From Pantoea sp. Cy-639 (GTDB taxonomy: Bacteria; Pseudomonadota; Gammaproteobacteria; Pseudomonadales; Pseudomonadaceae), in NCBI RefSeq assembly GCF_011752525.1, contig NZ_VWXI01000020.1, positions 1 through 64,000 of the forward strand: a stretch of 64,000 nucleotides of DNA. The letters run 5' to 3'. Both the position numbers and the translations under genes were made by a program. The notes under the pieces are model-generated. The model was not told the origin of the DNA. It did not search any database and saw only the letters and a list, made by a program, of their open reading frames with translations. Position 1 is the stretch's first letter. Each line of letters begins with the position of its first letter. This document shows, in pieces, positions 23,103-31,658 of this stretch.

Positions 23103-23853
23103 ATTGATGTTGCTGGCCGCGCTGGCCACCCCCATGGCCCAGGCCGAGTCCCTCGATGTGGCGGCCCATTCGATGCTGCGCCTGGCCAACAAGTCGGCCA
23201 GCGTGCACCTGGAGCACCTGCGTATCGCCGATTCGGGCACGTTGCTGCTGCCGGCCACATTGACCGAGCTGAAGATCGACCGGCTCGAGTTGGGCCGTGA
23301 CGCACGCATTGCCATCGCCCCGGCCGCAGATGACCTGCGCATCGAGGCGATCTCCGCCTACCTGGCCGAGGGCAGCGAAATCAGCGCCCCTGGGGCGCCT
23401 GGCAACTTCGAGCGGCCCGCCCGCCCAGGGCGCAATCTGGACCTGCGCCTGGCGGCGCTGGAGGCCGAGCGCCTGGCGATCGATGCCCGTGGCGGCGCCG
23501 GCGCACCGGGCTATGTCGGCCTCGACGGCGGCAATGGCACGCCGGGTGGTTGCACCTGGGGCCAGGCCAGCCGTGGCGCCAATGGCGATGACGGTGGCAA
23601 CGGCCATGATGGCGCTGCCGGTGGCCGGGTGCGCCTGAGCGTACCGCAAGACTTTCCCCCTGAACGGATCAGCGTCCGTCTCGAGGGCGGCGCACCGGGC
23701 AAGCCGGGGGCGGCTGGCAAGGCGGGGCATGGTGGTGCCAGCAAGGGCTGCCTGGTGTACAGCACCGATGCCGGCGCCAATGGCCGTCCGGGCCAACCAG
23801 GGCAGCCAGGCCTGGCGGGGGCCGCAGGGGAGTTGATCATCCAGCGCCTGTGA
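23095..23853 (+). CDS. Secreted collagen-like Gly-X-Y protein
   Basis: A 252-residue exported protein. The signal peptide MRKLMLLAALATPMAQA is followed by about 120 residues of beta-rich sequence (leucine/arginine repeats such as LTELKIDRLELGRDARIAI). Four or five short Gly-X-Y tracts then appear: GAPGYVGLDGGNGTPGG, GANGDDGGNGHDGAAGG, GAPGKPGAAGKAG and GRPGQPGQPGLAGAAG. Two cysteines (in GGCTWG and KGCLVY) lie within the tracts and could crosslink them. GGAGG precedes the ATG at 23095. The tracts are interrupted, so a continuous triple helix is not assured; a beta-helix with glycine turns is an alternative. Confidence 0.75.
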   Translation: MRKLMLLAALATPMAQAESLDVAAHSMLRLANKSASVHLEHLRIADSGTLLLPATLTELKIDRLELGRDARIAIAPAADDLRIEAISAYLAEGSEISAPGAPGNFERPARPGRNLDLRLAALEAERLAIDARGGAGAPGYVGLDGGNGTPGGCTWGQASRGANGDDGGNGHDGAAGGRVRLSVPQDFPPERISVRLEGGAPGKPGAAGKAGHGGASKGCLVYSTDAGANGRPGQPGQPGLAGAAGELIIQRL

Positions 23854-23990
23854 TCGTCGCGGCGGCAGGTTCGTGCCTTGCCCGAACAGCCGACGGCCCG
23901 ATGGTCTAGTCTGAAAGCACCGGTACCGGACCCAGTTCCATCATGAGTGCCCGGACCGGACCACCATTGGAGTCCTTGGGAGGTGCCCTC

Positions 23991-25097
23991 ATGAGCCTGC
24001 TGCTTGAGCCATACACCCTGCGTCAGCTGACCCTGCCCAACCGCATCGCCGTTTCCCCCATGTGCCAGTACTCCTCGGTCGACGGCCTGGCCAACGACTG
24101 GCACCTGGTGCACCTGGGCAGTCGCGCGGTCGGTGGCGCCGGCCTGGTGATCAGCGAGGCCGTCGCCGTCACCGCCGACGGGCGAATTACCGCCGAGGAT
24201 CTCGGGTTGTGGAATGACGAGCAGATCCTGCCGTTGCAACGCATTACCCGCTTCATCAGCGCTCAGGGCGCCGTGCCCGGTATCCAGCTCGCCCATGCCG
24301 GGCGCAAGGCCAGTACCCATCGCCCCTGGCTCGGCAAGCAGGGCAGCGTCAAGCCCGAGGAAGGCGGCTGGCAGCCGGTCGGGCCGTCGAAGATCGCCTT
24401 CGACCCGCAGCATACGCCTCCGCGCGAACTGAGCAGCGAGGAGATCCAGGGGGTGGTCGCCGCCTTCGTCGCGGCTGCCCGGCGTGCCGAGCAGGCGGGT
24501 TTCAAGGTGGTGGAAATCCATGCTGCCCACGGGTACTTGCTGCACCAGTTTCTTTCGCCCCTGAGCAACCAGCGTCGTGACGACTATGGCAGTTGTTTCG
24601 AAAACCGTATCCGCCTGACCCTGCAGGTGGTCGAGGCGGTACGCCAGGTCTGGCCGAAAGCGTTGCCGTTGTTCGTGCGGGTCTCGGCCACCGACTGGGT
24701 AGAGGATGGCTGGAATCCGGACGAGACGGTCGAGCTTGCGCGTCGGCTGCGGGTACTGGGTGTCGACCTGATCGATGTGTCATCGGGCGGCACCTCGGTC
24801 AATGCCGAGATACCGACGGGGCCCGGCTACCAGACGCGCTTTGCCGAACGGGTACGCAAGGAGTCGGAAATCGCCACCGGTACCGTCGGCATGATTACCG
24901 AACCGGCGCAGGCCGAGCACATCTTGCGCACCGGTCAGGCCGACCTGATCTTCCTCGCCCGCGAGTTGTTGCGTGATCCGTACTGGCCGTTGCATGCCGA
25001 CGATGACCTGGGTGGCAACAAGGCCACCTGGCCGGCCCAGTACCAGCGGGCGACCAGCCGCGCCAACCCGATCCATGAGTCCGACCTGCGCGACTGA
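23991..25097 (+). CDS. Old Yellow Enzyme-family NAD(P)H:flavin oxidoreductase (XenA/YqjM-like)
   Basis: A 368-residue FMN-dependent ene reductase. Class-defining residues are C25 and Y27 (SPMCQY), which tune the flavin, the substrate-binding pair H177/H180 with Y182 (HAAHGYLLHQF), and the FMN-phosphate segment in the C-terminal third (GMITEP...LIFLARELLRDP). These positions parallel P. putida XenA, which reduces enones, quinones and nitro compounds. The ATG at 23991 has GGGAGG 8 bases upstream and yields the usual N terminus; the frame continues upstream to 23943. It is convergent with the aldehyde dehydrogenase. Physiological substrate unknown. Confidence 0.9.
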   Translation: MSLLLEPYTLRQLTLPNRIAVSPMCQYSSVDGLANDWHLVHLGSRAVGGAGLVISEAVAVTADGRITAEDLGLWNDEQILPLQRITRFISAQGAVPGIQLAHAGRKASTHRPWLGKQGSVKPEEGGWQPVGPSKIAFDPQHTPPRELSSEEIQGVVAAFVAAARRAEQAGFKVVEIHAAHGYLLHQFLSPLSNQRRDDYGSCFENRIRLTLQVVEAVRQVWPKALPLFVRVSATDWVEDGWNPDETVELARRLRVLGVDLIDVSSGGTSVNAEIPTGPGYQTRFAERVRKESEIATGTVGMITEPAQAEHILRTGQADLIFLARELLRDPYWPLHADDDLGGNKATWPAQYQRATSRANPIHESDLRD

Positions 25098-25166
25098 ACC
25101 AGCGCCGGGCTATCCGGATGGGGCCTGCCCTGGCCCCATCCATGGCGACTCCTGGCCGTAGCGGCA

Positions 25167-26591
25167 TCAGTGCTTGAACATCACATGCCGCACGCAGGTG
25201 TAGTCCTCCAGCCCGTACATCGACATGTCCTTGCCGTATCCGGAGTGCTTCTGCCCTCCGTGAGGCATCTCGCTGACCAGCATGAAGTGGGTGTTGACCC
25301 AGGTGCAGCCATACTGCAGGCGTGCAGCCAGGCGATGGGCGCGGCCAGTGTCGCGGGTCCATACCGACGAGGCGAGGCCGTAGTCGGAGTCGTTGGCCCA
25401 CTCCAGCGCCTGGGCCTCGTCGTTGAAACGAGTGACCGAGACTACTGGGCCGAACACTTCGTGACGGACGATCTCGTCGTCCTGCTGGGCGTCGGCAAGC
25501 ACCGTTGGCTCGAAGAAGAAGCCGTCGCCGGGGATAGCCTTGCCACCGGTGACCAGGCGGATGTGTGGCTGGGCAATGGCGCGCTGCACCAGGCCGGCCA
25601 CCTTGTCGCGGTGCTGGGCGCTGATCAGCGGGCCGAGCTCGGTGTCCGGCGCGTGCTGCGGGCCGGCCTTGATGCTGGCCACGGCCTCGCCCAGGCGCTC
25701 GACGAAGCGTTCGTAGATGCCGTCCTGCACGTACAGGCGGCAGGCTGCGGTGCAGTCCTGTCCGGCATTGTAGAAACCGAAGGTGCGTATGCCGTCGATG
25801 ACGGCGTCGAGGTCGGCATCGTCGAACACCAGCACCGGGGCCTTGCCGCCCAGTTCCATGTGCATGCGTTTCACGCTGTTGGCGGTGGCGCCGATGATGT
25901 GCGCACCTGTGGGAATCGAACCGGTCAACGAGACCATGCGCACCTTGGGATGGGTTACCAGCGGGTTGCCGACGCTCTGGCCGCGGCCAAACAGAATGTT
26001 GAGCACCCCGGCCGGCAGCAGTGCCTGGATCAGTTCGCCAAGGCGCAGGGCGGTCAGCGGGGTCAGCTCCGAAGGCTTGATCACCACGGTGTTGCCAGCG
26101 GCCAGCGCTGGCGCGATCTTCCAGGCCAGCATCATCAGCGGATAGTTCCATGGCGCGATGGAGGCGACCACGCCCAAGGGATCGCGGCGGATCATCGAGG
26201 TGTGTCCCGGCAGGTACTCGCCGGCGGCCGAGCCGCCCAGGCAGCGGGCCGCGCCAGCGAAGTAGCGGAACACGTCGGCGATCGCCGGGATTTCGTCGTT
26301 GAGCGCCGCGCTGAATGGCTTGCCGCAGTTATCCGACTCCAGGCGGGCCAGTGCTTCGCCATGGGTCTCGATTTGCGTGGCGATGGCCAGCAATGCGCTG
26401 GCGCGCTCCTTTGGCGTGGTTTGTGACCAGCCCGCAAAGGCCAGGTCGGCGGCGCGCACGGCGGCATCGACCTGGGCCTCGGTGGCTTCGGCGATCTGTG
26501 CCAGGGCGCTGCCGCTGGCTGGGTCGAGCACGGTCCAGGTCGGCCCTTCGCCACTGACCAGGCGACCGTTTATCAGCATTCGGTTTTGCAT
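25167..26591 (-). CDS. patD: Gamma-aminobutyraldehyde dehydrogenase
   Basis: A 474-residue NAD+-dependent aldehyde dehydrogenase that oxidises 4-aminobutanal (1-pyrroline) to GABA in putrescine breakdown. The general base is E246 (MHMELGGK) and the nucleophile is C280 (YNAGQDCTAACR); the Rossmann segment SLTGSIPTG is at 221-229. It follows E. coli PatD/YdcW closely along its length, including the C-terminal LEDYTCVRHVMFKH. A strong AAGGAGT lies 7 bases before the ATG at 26591. No transaminase gene is adjacent, so the partner PatA is elsewhere. Confidence 0.92.
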   Translation of the reverse strand: MQNRMLINGRLVSGEGPTWTVLDPASGSALAQIAEATEAQVDAAVRAADLAFAGWSQTTPKERASALLAIATQIETHGEALARLESDNCGKPFSAALNDEIPAIADVFRYFAGAARCLGGSAAGEYLPGHTSMIRRDPLGVVASIAPWNYPLMMLAWKIAPALAAGNTVVIKPSELTPLTALRLGELIQALLPAGVLNILFGRGQSVGNPLVTHPKVRMVSLTGSIPTGAHIIGATANSVKRMHMELGGKAPVLVFDDADLDAVIDGIRTFGFYNAGQDCTAACRLYVQDGIYERFVERLGEAVASIKAGPQHAPDTELGPLISAQHRDKVAGLVQRAIAQPHIRLVTGGKAIPGDGFFFEPTVLADAQQDDEIVRHEVFGPVVSVTRFNDEAQALEWANDSDYGLASSVWTRDTGRAHRLAARLQYGCTWVNTHFMLVSEMPHGGQKHSGYGKDMSMYGLEDYTCVRHVMFKH

Positions 26592-26794
26592 GTCGGGACT
26601 CCTTCCGGGGCGTTTGCCGTCGTTGCGTCTGGCCTTGCAAGGCTGGGCCGGGCTGCGGCGGCGTATTGGCGTGGTCGAGTCTAGTCCGTTTTCCCCGTCC
26701 GCCGATGCAACATCCGGAAGCACTTGCCCTGGTGGCGAAAGCGGCGTGCCGGCCTACTCTTCTGGCCTCTTTGCACACTGTGGAGACCTTCCAG

Positions 26795-27484
26795 ATGAAT
26801 ACCCGTGGCTTGCTCGACCAGTTGCTCAAATCCGGCCAGGCGCTGCTGGGCGATTCGCTCGACCCGCGCAGTTCCGGCAAGCCCACTGCCGGCGGCAGCC
26901 TTGGCAACATGTTGTCCGGGGCTGGCGGTGGTGCGCTTGCCGCCAGCGCGATGGGCCTGCTGCTGGGCAGCAAGAAAGCCCGCAAGTACGGTGGCAAGGC
27001 ATTGACCTACGGTGGCCTGGCCGCCCTCGGTGTGCTCGCCTTCAAAGCCTATGGCAACTGGCAGGCGCGCCAGGGCGCGGACGCCCAGGCGCCGCAGACG
27101 CTGGATCGCCTGCCGCCGGTCGAGGCCGAGCGGCATAGCCAGGCGGTATTGCAGGCGCTGGTGGCGGCGGCCAAGGCCGACGGCCACATCGACGAGCGCG
27201 AGCGGGCGCTGATCGAGGGCGAGTTCAGCCGTCTGGACGGGGATCGCGAACTGCAGGCCTGGTTGCACGCGGAGTTGAACAAGCCCCTGGACCCGGCCGA
27301 GGTGGCGCGTGCCGCGCAGACGCCAGAGATGGCCGCCGAAATGTACCTGGCCAGCGTGATGATGGTCGACCAGGCGCATTTCATGGAGCGCGCCTACCTC
27401 GACGAACTGGCCCGCCAGCTGCGCCTTGACCCGGTGCTGCGCCAGGAACTCGAGGACCAGGTCCGGCTTGTCGCGGATCAATGA
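26795..27484 (+). CDS. DUF533 / TerB-like membrane-associated protein
   Basis: A 229-residue protein like E. coli YebE. A glycine-rich hydrophobic segment (about residues 36-80, GGSLGNMLSGAGGGALAASAMGLLLGS and ALTYGGLAALGVLAF) is followed by a helical TerB-like domain with acidic metal-binding residues (AAAKADGHIDERERALIEGEF). TerB folds are associated with tellurite resistance and stress systems; the function of DUF533 proteins is unknown. The ATG at 26795 has TGGAGA upstream. It precedes the wsp operon by 127 bases on the same strand but has its own context. Confidence 0.85.
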   Translation: MNTRGLLDQLLKSGQALLGDSLDPRSSGKPTAGGSLGNMLSGAGGGALAASAMGLLLGSKKARKYGGKALTYGGLAALGVLAFKAYGNWQARQGADAQAPQTLDRLPPVEAERHSQAVLQALVAAAKADGHIDERERALIEGEFSRLDGDRELQAWLHAELNKPLDPAEVARAAQTPEMAAEMYLASVMMVDQAHFMERAYLDELARQLRLDPVLRQELEDQVRLVADQ

Positions 27485-27563
27485 ACTGTCATTTGGCCAC
27501 AGCAATAGGCAAGGACGCCTGAAGCCACCTGAATTCAGCCGCAAATGCGTAGGGCGCCTGGGC

Positions 27564-27569
27564 TATACT
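27564..27569 (+). promoter_or_regulatory. Possible -10 element upstream of wspA
   Basis: TATACT, 42 bases before the wspA start codon. No good -35 hexamer is seen at 16-18 bases upstream, so this is only a candidate. Confidence 0.3.
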
Positions 27570-27611
27570 TCGGCGATTTTCCCGCTCGTATTGAATTCCT
27601 GAGGGCTGAAT

Positions 27612-29234
27612 GTGAAGAACTGGACCTTGCGCCAACGGATCCTGGCAAGTTTCGCCGTGATCATCGCCATCATGCTGCTGATGATCGTGGCCGCCTATTC
27701 GCGGCTGGTGGCGATCGAGGCCAGCGAGGAGGCGGTAGGGTCCGACAGCATCCCCGGCGTCTACTACAGCTCGATGATCCGCAGCGCCTGGGTCGACAGC
27801 TATGTCACCAGCCAGCAGTTGGTGGGGCTGTCGAACCATCGCGAGATCACCAGCGCCGACATGGAACTGTTCAAGAGTTTCGAGGATCGCCTCAAGCAGC
27901 ACATGGCCAGCTACCAGGCGACGATCAAGGACAAGGATGACCAGCGCTCCTTCGATCAGTTCACCCTTCTTGAAGATAACTACGTCAAGAGCGTCAACCA
28001 GGTGCTCGACGCCTACCGGCAGAAGAACTATGCCGAAGCGCAGCGCCTGATCGGCGAAGTGCTGACGCCGGCCTGGGTCGATGGTCGCAAGCACCTGAAT
28101 GGCGTGATCGACCGCAACCGCGAGTCGGCCGACAACGCCACCAACGAGATCGTCAGCGCGGTGACCACCGCCAAGGGCAGCATGGTCGTTTCGCTGCTGC
28201 TGGCGATCATTGCCGCTGGCGTCTGTGGCCTGCTGCTGATGCGGGCGATCACCGCGCCGATGCAGCGCATCGTCCATGCCCTCGACCGGCTGCGTTCCGG
28301 TGACCTGAGCATGCGCCTGAGCCTGGATCGCAAGGACGAGTTCGGCGCCATCGAGGGCGGCTTCAACGAGATGGCCGAGTCGCTGGCCAACCTGGTGGCC
28401 CAGGCCCAGCGCTCGTCGGTGCAAGTGACCACGTCGGTCACCGAAATTGCCGCCACGTCCAAGCAGCAACAGGCCACCGCCACCGAGACCGCCGCGACCA
28501 CCACCGAGATCGGTGCCACCTCGCGGGAGATTGCCGCCACATCCCGTGACCTGGTGCGGACCATGACCGAGGTCACCTCGTCCGCCGACCTCGCCTCGAA
28601 CCTGGCGGGTGCTGGCCAGCAGGGCCTGGCGCGCATGGAGGAGACCATGCACCAGGTGATGGGCGCCGCCGACCTGGTCAACGCCAAGCTGGCGATCCTC
28701 AACGAGAAGGCCAGCAACATCAACCAGGTGGTGGTCACCATCGTCAAGGTCGCCGACCAGACCAACCTGTTGTCGCTGAACGCGGCCATCGAGGCGGAAA
28801 AGGCCGGCGAGTACGGCCGTGGGTTCGCCGTGGTGGCTACCGAAGTGCGCCGCCTGGCTGACCAGACTGCAGTGGCCACCTACGATATCGAGCAGATGGT
28901 TCGCGAGATCCAGTCGGCGGTGTCGGCCGGGGTGATGGGCATGGACAAGTTTTCCGAAGAAGTGCGCCGCGGCATGTCCGAGGTGCAGCAGGTGGGCGAA
29001 CAGCTCAGCCAGATCATCCACCAGGTCCAGGCACTGGCACCGCGGGTGTTGATGGTCAACGAGGGCATGCAGGCCCAGGCCACCGGCGCCGAGCAGATCA
29101 ACCAGGCCCTGGCCCAGCTCAGCGATGCCAGCACCCAGACCGTGGAGTCGCTACGACAGGCCAGCTTCGCCATCGACGAACTGAGCCAGGTGGCCACCGG
29201 CCTGCGTGGCGGTGTGTCGCGCTTCAAAGTCTGA
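27612..29234 (+). CDS. wspA: WspA, surface-sensing methyl-accepting receptor
   Basis: A 540-residue chemoreceptor that starts the Wsp pathway, which responds to surface contact or envelope stress and raises cyclic-di-GMP. TM1 is at about residues 11-29 and TM2 at 191-210, with a periplasmic four-helix domain between. HAMP spans roughly 211-263, and the signalling tip (ADQTNLLSLNAAIEAEKAGEYGRGFAVVA) lies near 381-409. The start is GTG at 27612 with GAGGG upstream. There is no C-terminal CheR-docking pentapeptide. First gene of a compact seven-gene operon in canonical order. Confidence 0.96.
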   Translation: MKNWTLRQRILASFAVIIAIMLLMIVAAYSRLVAIEASEEAVGSDSIPGVYYSSMIRSAWVDSYVTSQQLVGLSNHREITSADMELFKSFEDRLKQHMASYQATIKDKDDQRSFDQFTLLEDNYVKSVNQVLDAYRQKNYAEAQRLIGEVLTPAWVDGRKHLNGVIDRNRESADNATNEIVSAVTTAKGSMVVSLLLAIIAAGVCGLLLMRAITAPMQRIVHALDRLRSGDLSMRLSLDRKDEFGAIEGGFNEMAESLANLVAQAQRSSVQVTTSVTEIAATSKQQQATATETAATTTEIGATSREIAATSRDLVRTMTEVTSSADLASNLAGAGQQGLARMEETMHQVMGAADLVNAKLAILNEKASNINQVVVTIVKVADQTNLLSLNAAIEAEKAGEYGRGFAVVATEVRRLADQTAVATYDIEQMVREIQSAVSAGVMGMDKFSEEVRRGMSEVQQVGEQLSQIIHQVQALAPRVLMVNEGMQAQATGAEQINQALAQLSDASTQTVESLRQASFAIDELSQVATGLRGGVSRFKV

Positions 29235-29239
29235 CGCCG

Positions 29240-29761
29240 ATGAACGTCTTGCATCCTCGCGAGGACCGCGTGGCCACCGACAAGGGCGTGCTCTACCTGC
29301 AGTTCAGCATCGCCGAGCAGCGTTTCGCCCTGGATGTGCGCGAAGTGCTCGAGGTCTTGCCGCGGCGGGCGCTCAAGCCGATCGCCCAGGCCCCGGCCTG
29401 GGTCGCCGGTGTGCTGGCCCATCGTGGCGCGCTGGTTCCGGTGATCGACCTGTCGGCCCTGAGTTTCGGCAGCCCCGCGCCATCGCGCAGCAGCACGCGC
29501 CTGGTGCTGGTGCACTACCGTGGCGACCCGCTGCGCCCTGATCTGCCCCTGGGCCTGGTGCTCGAGCAAGCCACCGACACCCTGCGTTGCCCGGAGCACG
29601 AGTTCCAGCCCTATGGCCTGGACAATGACAACGCGCCCTACCTGGGGCCGGTGCGCCAGGACGGCCAGGGACTGGTGCAGCGCATCCGCATCGACGACCT
29701 GCTGCCGGACACAGTGCGCCAGTTGCTGTATCCGCCAGAGCCTGGGCAGGCGCCGACATGA
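29240..29761 (+). CDS. wspB: WspB, CheW-like coupling protein
   Basis: A 173-residue CheW-domain adaptor linking the receptor WspA to the kinase WspE. The CheW fold is recognisable from LYLQFSIAEQRFALDVREVLEVLPRRALKPI and VAGVLAHRGALVPVIDLSAL. It begins 5 bases after wspA and overlaps wspC by 4 bases (ATGA). It is one of two CheW-like proteins in the operon; WspB and WspD are not interchangeable in the studied pseudomonads. Confidence 0.95.
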   Translation: MNVLHPREDRVATDKGVLYLQFSIAEQRFALDVREVLEVLPRRALKPIAQAPAWVAGVLAHRGALVPVIDLSALSFGSPAPSRSSTRLVLVHYRGDPLRPDLPLGLVLEQATDTLRCPEHEFQPYGLDNDNAPYLGPVRQDGQGLVQRIRIDDLLPDTVRQLLYPPEPGQAPT

Positions 29762-31002
29762 GCCTGCAGCGTTTCTTTCGTTTTCTGCAGGAGCGCATCG
29801 GCCTGGACGTCGAGTCGGTCGGTGCGCCCATGGTCGAGCGCGCGCTGCGTCAGCGCTGTGTTGTCGCGCAGGCCGATGACTTCGATGACTACTGGCTGCG
29901 CCTGCAGCAGTCCGGCGCCGAACAGCAGGCGCTGATCGAGGCGGTGATCGTTCCCGAGACCTGGTTCTTCCGCTACCCGGAGTCGTTCACGGCGTTGGTC
30001 GGGCTGGCCCACAAACGCGTGGCCGAGCTGGCCGGCGCGCGGCCGCTGCGGATTCTCAGTCTGCCGTGCTCGACCGGCGAAGAGCCGTATTCGATCGCCA
30101 TGGCGCTGCTCGACGGTGGTGTGAGCAGCGAGGCGTTTCGCGTCGATGGCATCGATATCAGCCCCAACTCCGTTGCGCGGGCGCAGCAGGCGGAGTACGG
30201 GCGCAATTCTTTCCGTGGCAGCGAGCTGGCATTTCGCCAACGGCACTTCAGCGCCCATGGCGAGACCCATCGGCTGAACGAACGGGTGCGTCAGCAGGTC
30301 AGCCTGCAGGCCGGCAATGTGCTGGACCCGGCCTTGGCCAGTCGCGAGGGCCTGTACGATTTCGTGTTCTGCCGCAACCTGTTGATCTATTTCGACGTAC
30401 CGACCCAGCAACGGGTGTTCGAGGTGCTCAAGCGCCTGACCCACGCCCAGGGCGTGCTGTTCATCGGGCCGGCCGAGGGCAGCCTGCTGGCACGTTTGGG
30501 CATGCGTCCATTGGGAATCGCCCAGTCGTTCGCCTACGTTCGCCAGGAACCGTTGCCGACGATGACGGCCTTGCCGCCGCCCAGCGCGCGTCCACTGCCG
30601 ATAGCGGCGAGGGTCCGACCGTTGCCGCCGCGTGCCAGCCGTCCTGGCGTTGCCGTGCCGTCGAAGGCGCCTGCGTCGCGGGAAAGCGAAGCGCAATTGC
30701 TGGCAGCCATTGCCCAGCAGGCCAACAGTGGCCAGAGCGAGCAGGCCCGGGCCAGTTGCGAGCGCTATCTGCGCCAGTTCGCGCCCAGGGCGCAGGTCTA
30801 CTACTGGCTGGGCCTGCTCAGCGACACCGCGGGCGATGCCGCCCAGGCCATCATCCATTACCGCAAGGTGCTCTATCTCGAACCCCAGCATCCCGAGGCC
30901 CTGGCACACCTGGCTGCGCTGCTGGCCTCCCAGGGCGACGCGGCAGGTGCGCGGCGCCTGCAGGAGCGTGCGGCAAGGGCGGGACGGGAGCCTGAACGAT
31001 GA
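29758..31002 (+). CDS. wspC: WspC, CheR-type receptor methyltransferase with TPR
   Basis: A 414-residue SAM-dependent methyltransferase that methylates glutamates of WspA and so raises signalling. The N-terminal helical domain is followed by the SAM site ILSLPCSTGEEPYSIAMAL (near residue 100) and the motif FVFCRNLLIYFD. A Pro/Arg-rich linker (about 265-300) leads to C-terminal TPR repeats (residues about 310-400, ARASCERYLRQFAPRAQVYYWLGLL). Overlaps both neighbours by ATGA junctions. Confidence 0.95.
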   Translation: MSLQRFFRFLQERIGLDVESVGAPMVERALRQRCVVAQADDFDDYWLRLQQSGAEQQALIEAVIVPETWFFRYPESFTALVGLAHKRVAELAGARPLRILSLPCSTGEEPYSIAMALLDGGVSSEAFRVDGIDISPNSVARAQQAEYGRNSFRGSELAFRQRHFSAHGETHRLNERVRQQVSLQAGNVLDPALASREGLYDFVFCRNLLIYFDVPTQQRVFEVLKRLTHAQGVLFIGPAEGSLLARLGMRPLGIAQSFAYVRQEPLPTMTALPPPSARPLPIAARVRPLPPRASRPGVAVPSKAPASRESEAQLLAAIAQQANSGQSEQARASCERYLRQFAPRAQVYYWLGLLSDTAGDAAQAIIHYRKVLYLEPQHPEALAHLAALLASQGDAAGARRLQERAARAGREPER

Positions 31003-31658
31003 ACCACGACATGCAACTGATCGCTGGCGATGACGCGCTCATCGACGATTGCTGGAACCGTATTGGTGTCCATGGCAACAAGCAGTGTCCGCTGCTGGAG
31101 CGGCATATCCATTGTCGCAACTGTGAGGTGTACGCCGCGGCGGCCACCCGGCTGCTGGACCGTTACGCCCAAGTGCTGGACGACGATGTCGATGCGCCAG
31201 CGCAGGCCGAGGTGGCGCTTGGCCGCTCCATGCTGCTGTTCCGCCTCGGCGAGGAGTGGCTTGGCCTGGCCACCGCCTGTCTGGCCGAGATCGCGCCGTT
31301 GCAGTCCATGCATTCGTTGCCACACCAGCGTTCGCGAGTATTGCAGGGAGTGGCCAATGTGCGCGGCGCGCTGGTGCCTTGCCTGTCGCTGGCCGATCTG
31401 TTGAACGTGCCTGGCGAGTCGAGCGGCGAACGTGCCGGGCGGGTGCTCCCGCGCATGCTGATCCTGGCTGCCGAGGGCGGCCCGGTGGTGATGCCGGTGG
31501 ATGAGATCGACGGCATCCATCGCCTGGACCCGGCGCTGCTGCAGGAAGGGCGCGACGCCGTCCACTTCACCGCCGCGGTGCTGCAGTGGCGTGGGCGCAG
31601 TGTGCGCGTGCTGGATGAACAACACCTATTGCAAGCCGTGAAGCGGAGCCTGTCATGA
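30999..31658 (+). CDS. wspD: WspD, CheW-like coupling protein
   Basis: A 219-residue second CheW-type adaptor. An N-terminal stretch of about 75 residues with several cysteines (DCWNRIGVHGNKQCPLLERHIHCRNCEVY) precedes the CheW domain (MLLFRLGEEWLGLATACLAEIAPLQSMHSLPH...VRGALVPCLSLADLL). The cysteine/histidine-rich head, common to WspD proteins, could bind metal, but this is not shown. Overlaps wspC and wspE by 4 bases each. Confidence 0.95.
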   Translation: MNHDMQLIAGDDALIDDCWNRIGVHGNKQCPLLERHIHCRNCEVYAAAATRLLDRYAQVLDDDVDAPAQAEVALGRSMLLFRLGEEWLGLATACLAEIAPLQSMHSLPHQRSRVLQGVANVRGALVPCLSLADLLNVPGESSGERAGRVLPRMLILAAEGGPVVMPVDEIDGIHRLDPALLQEGRDAVHFTAAVLQWRGRSVRVLDEQHLLQAVKRSLS

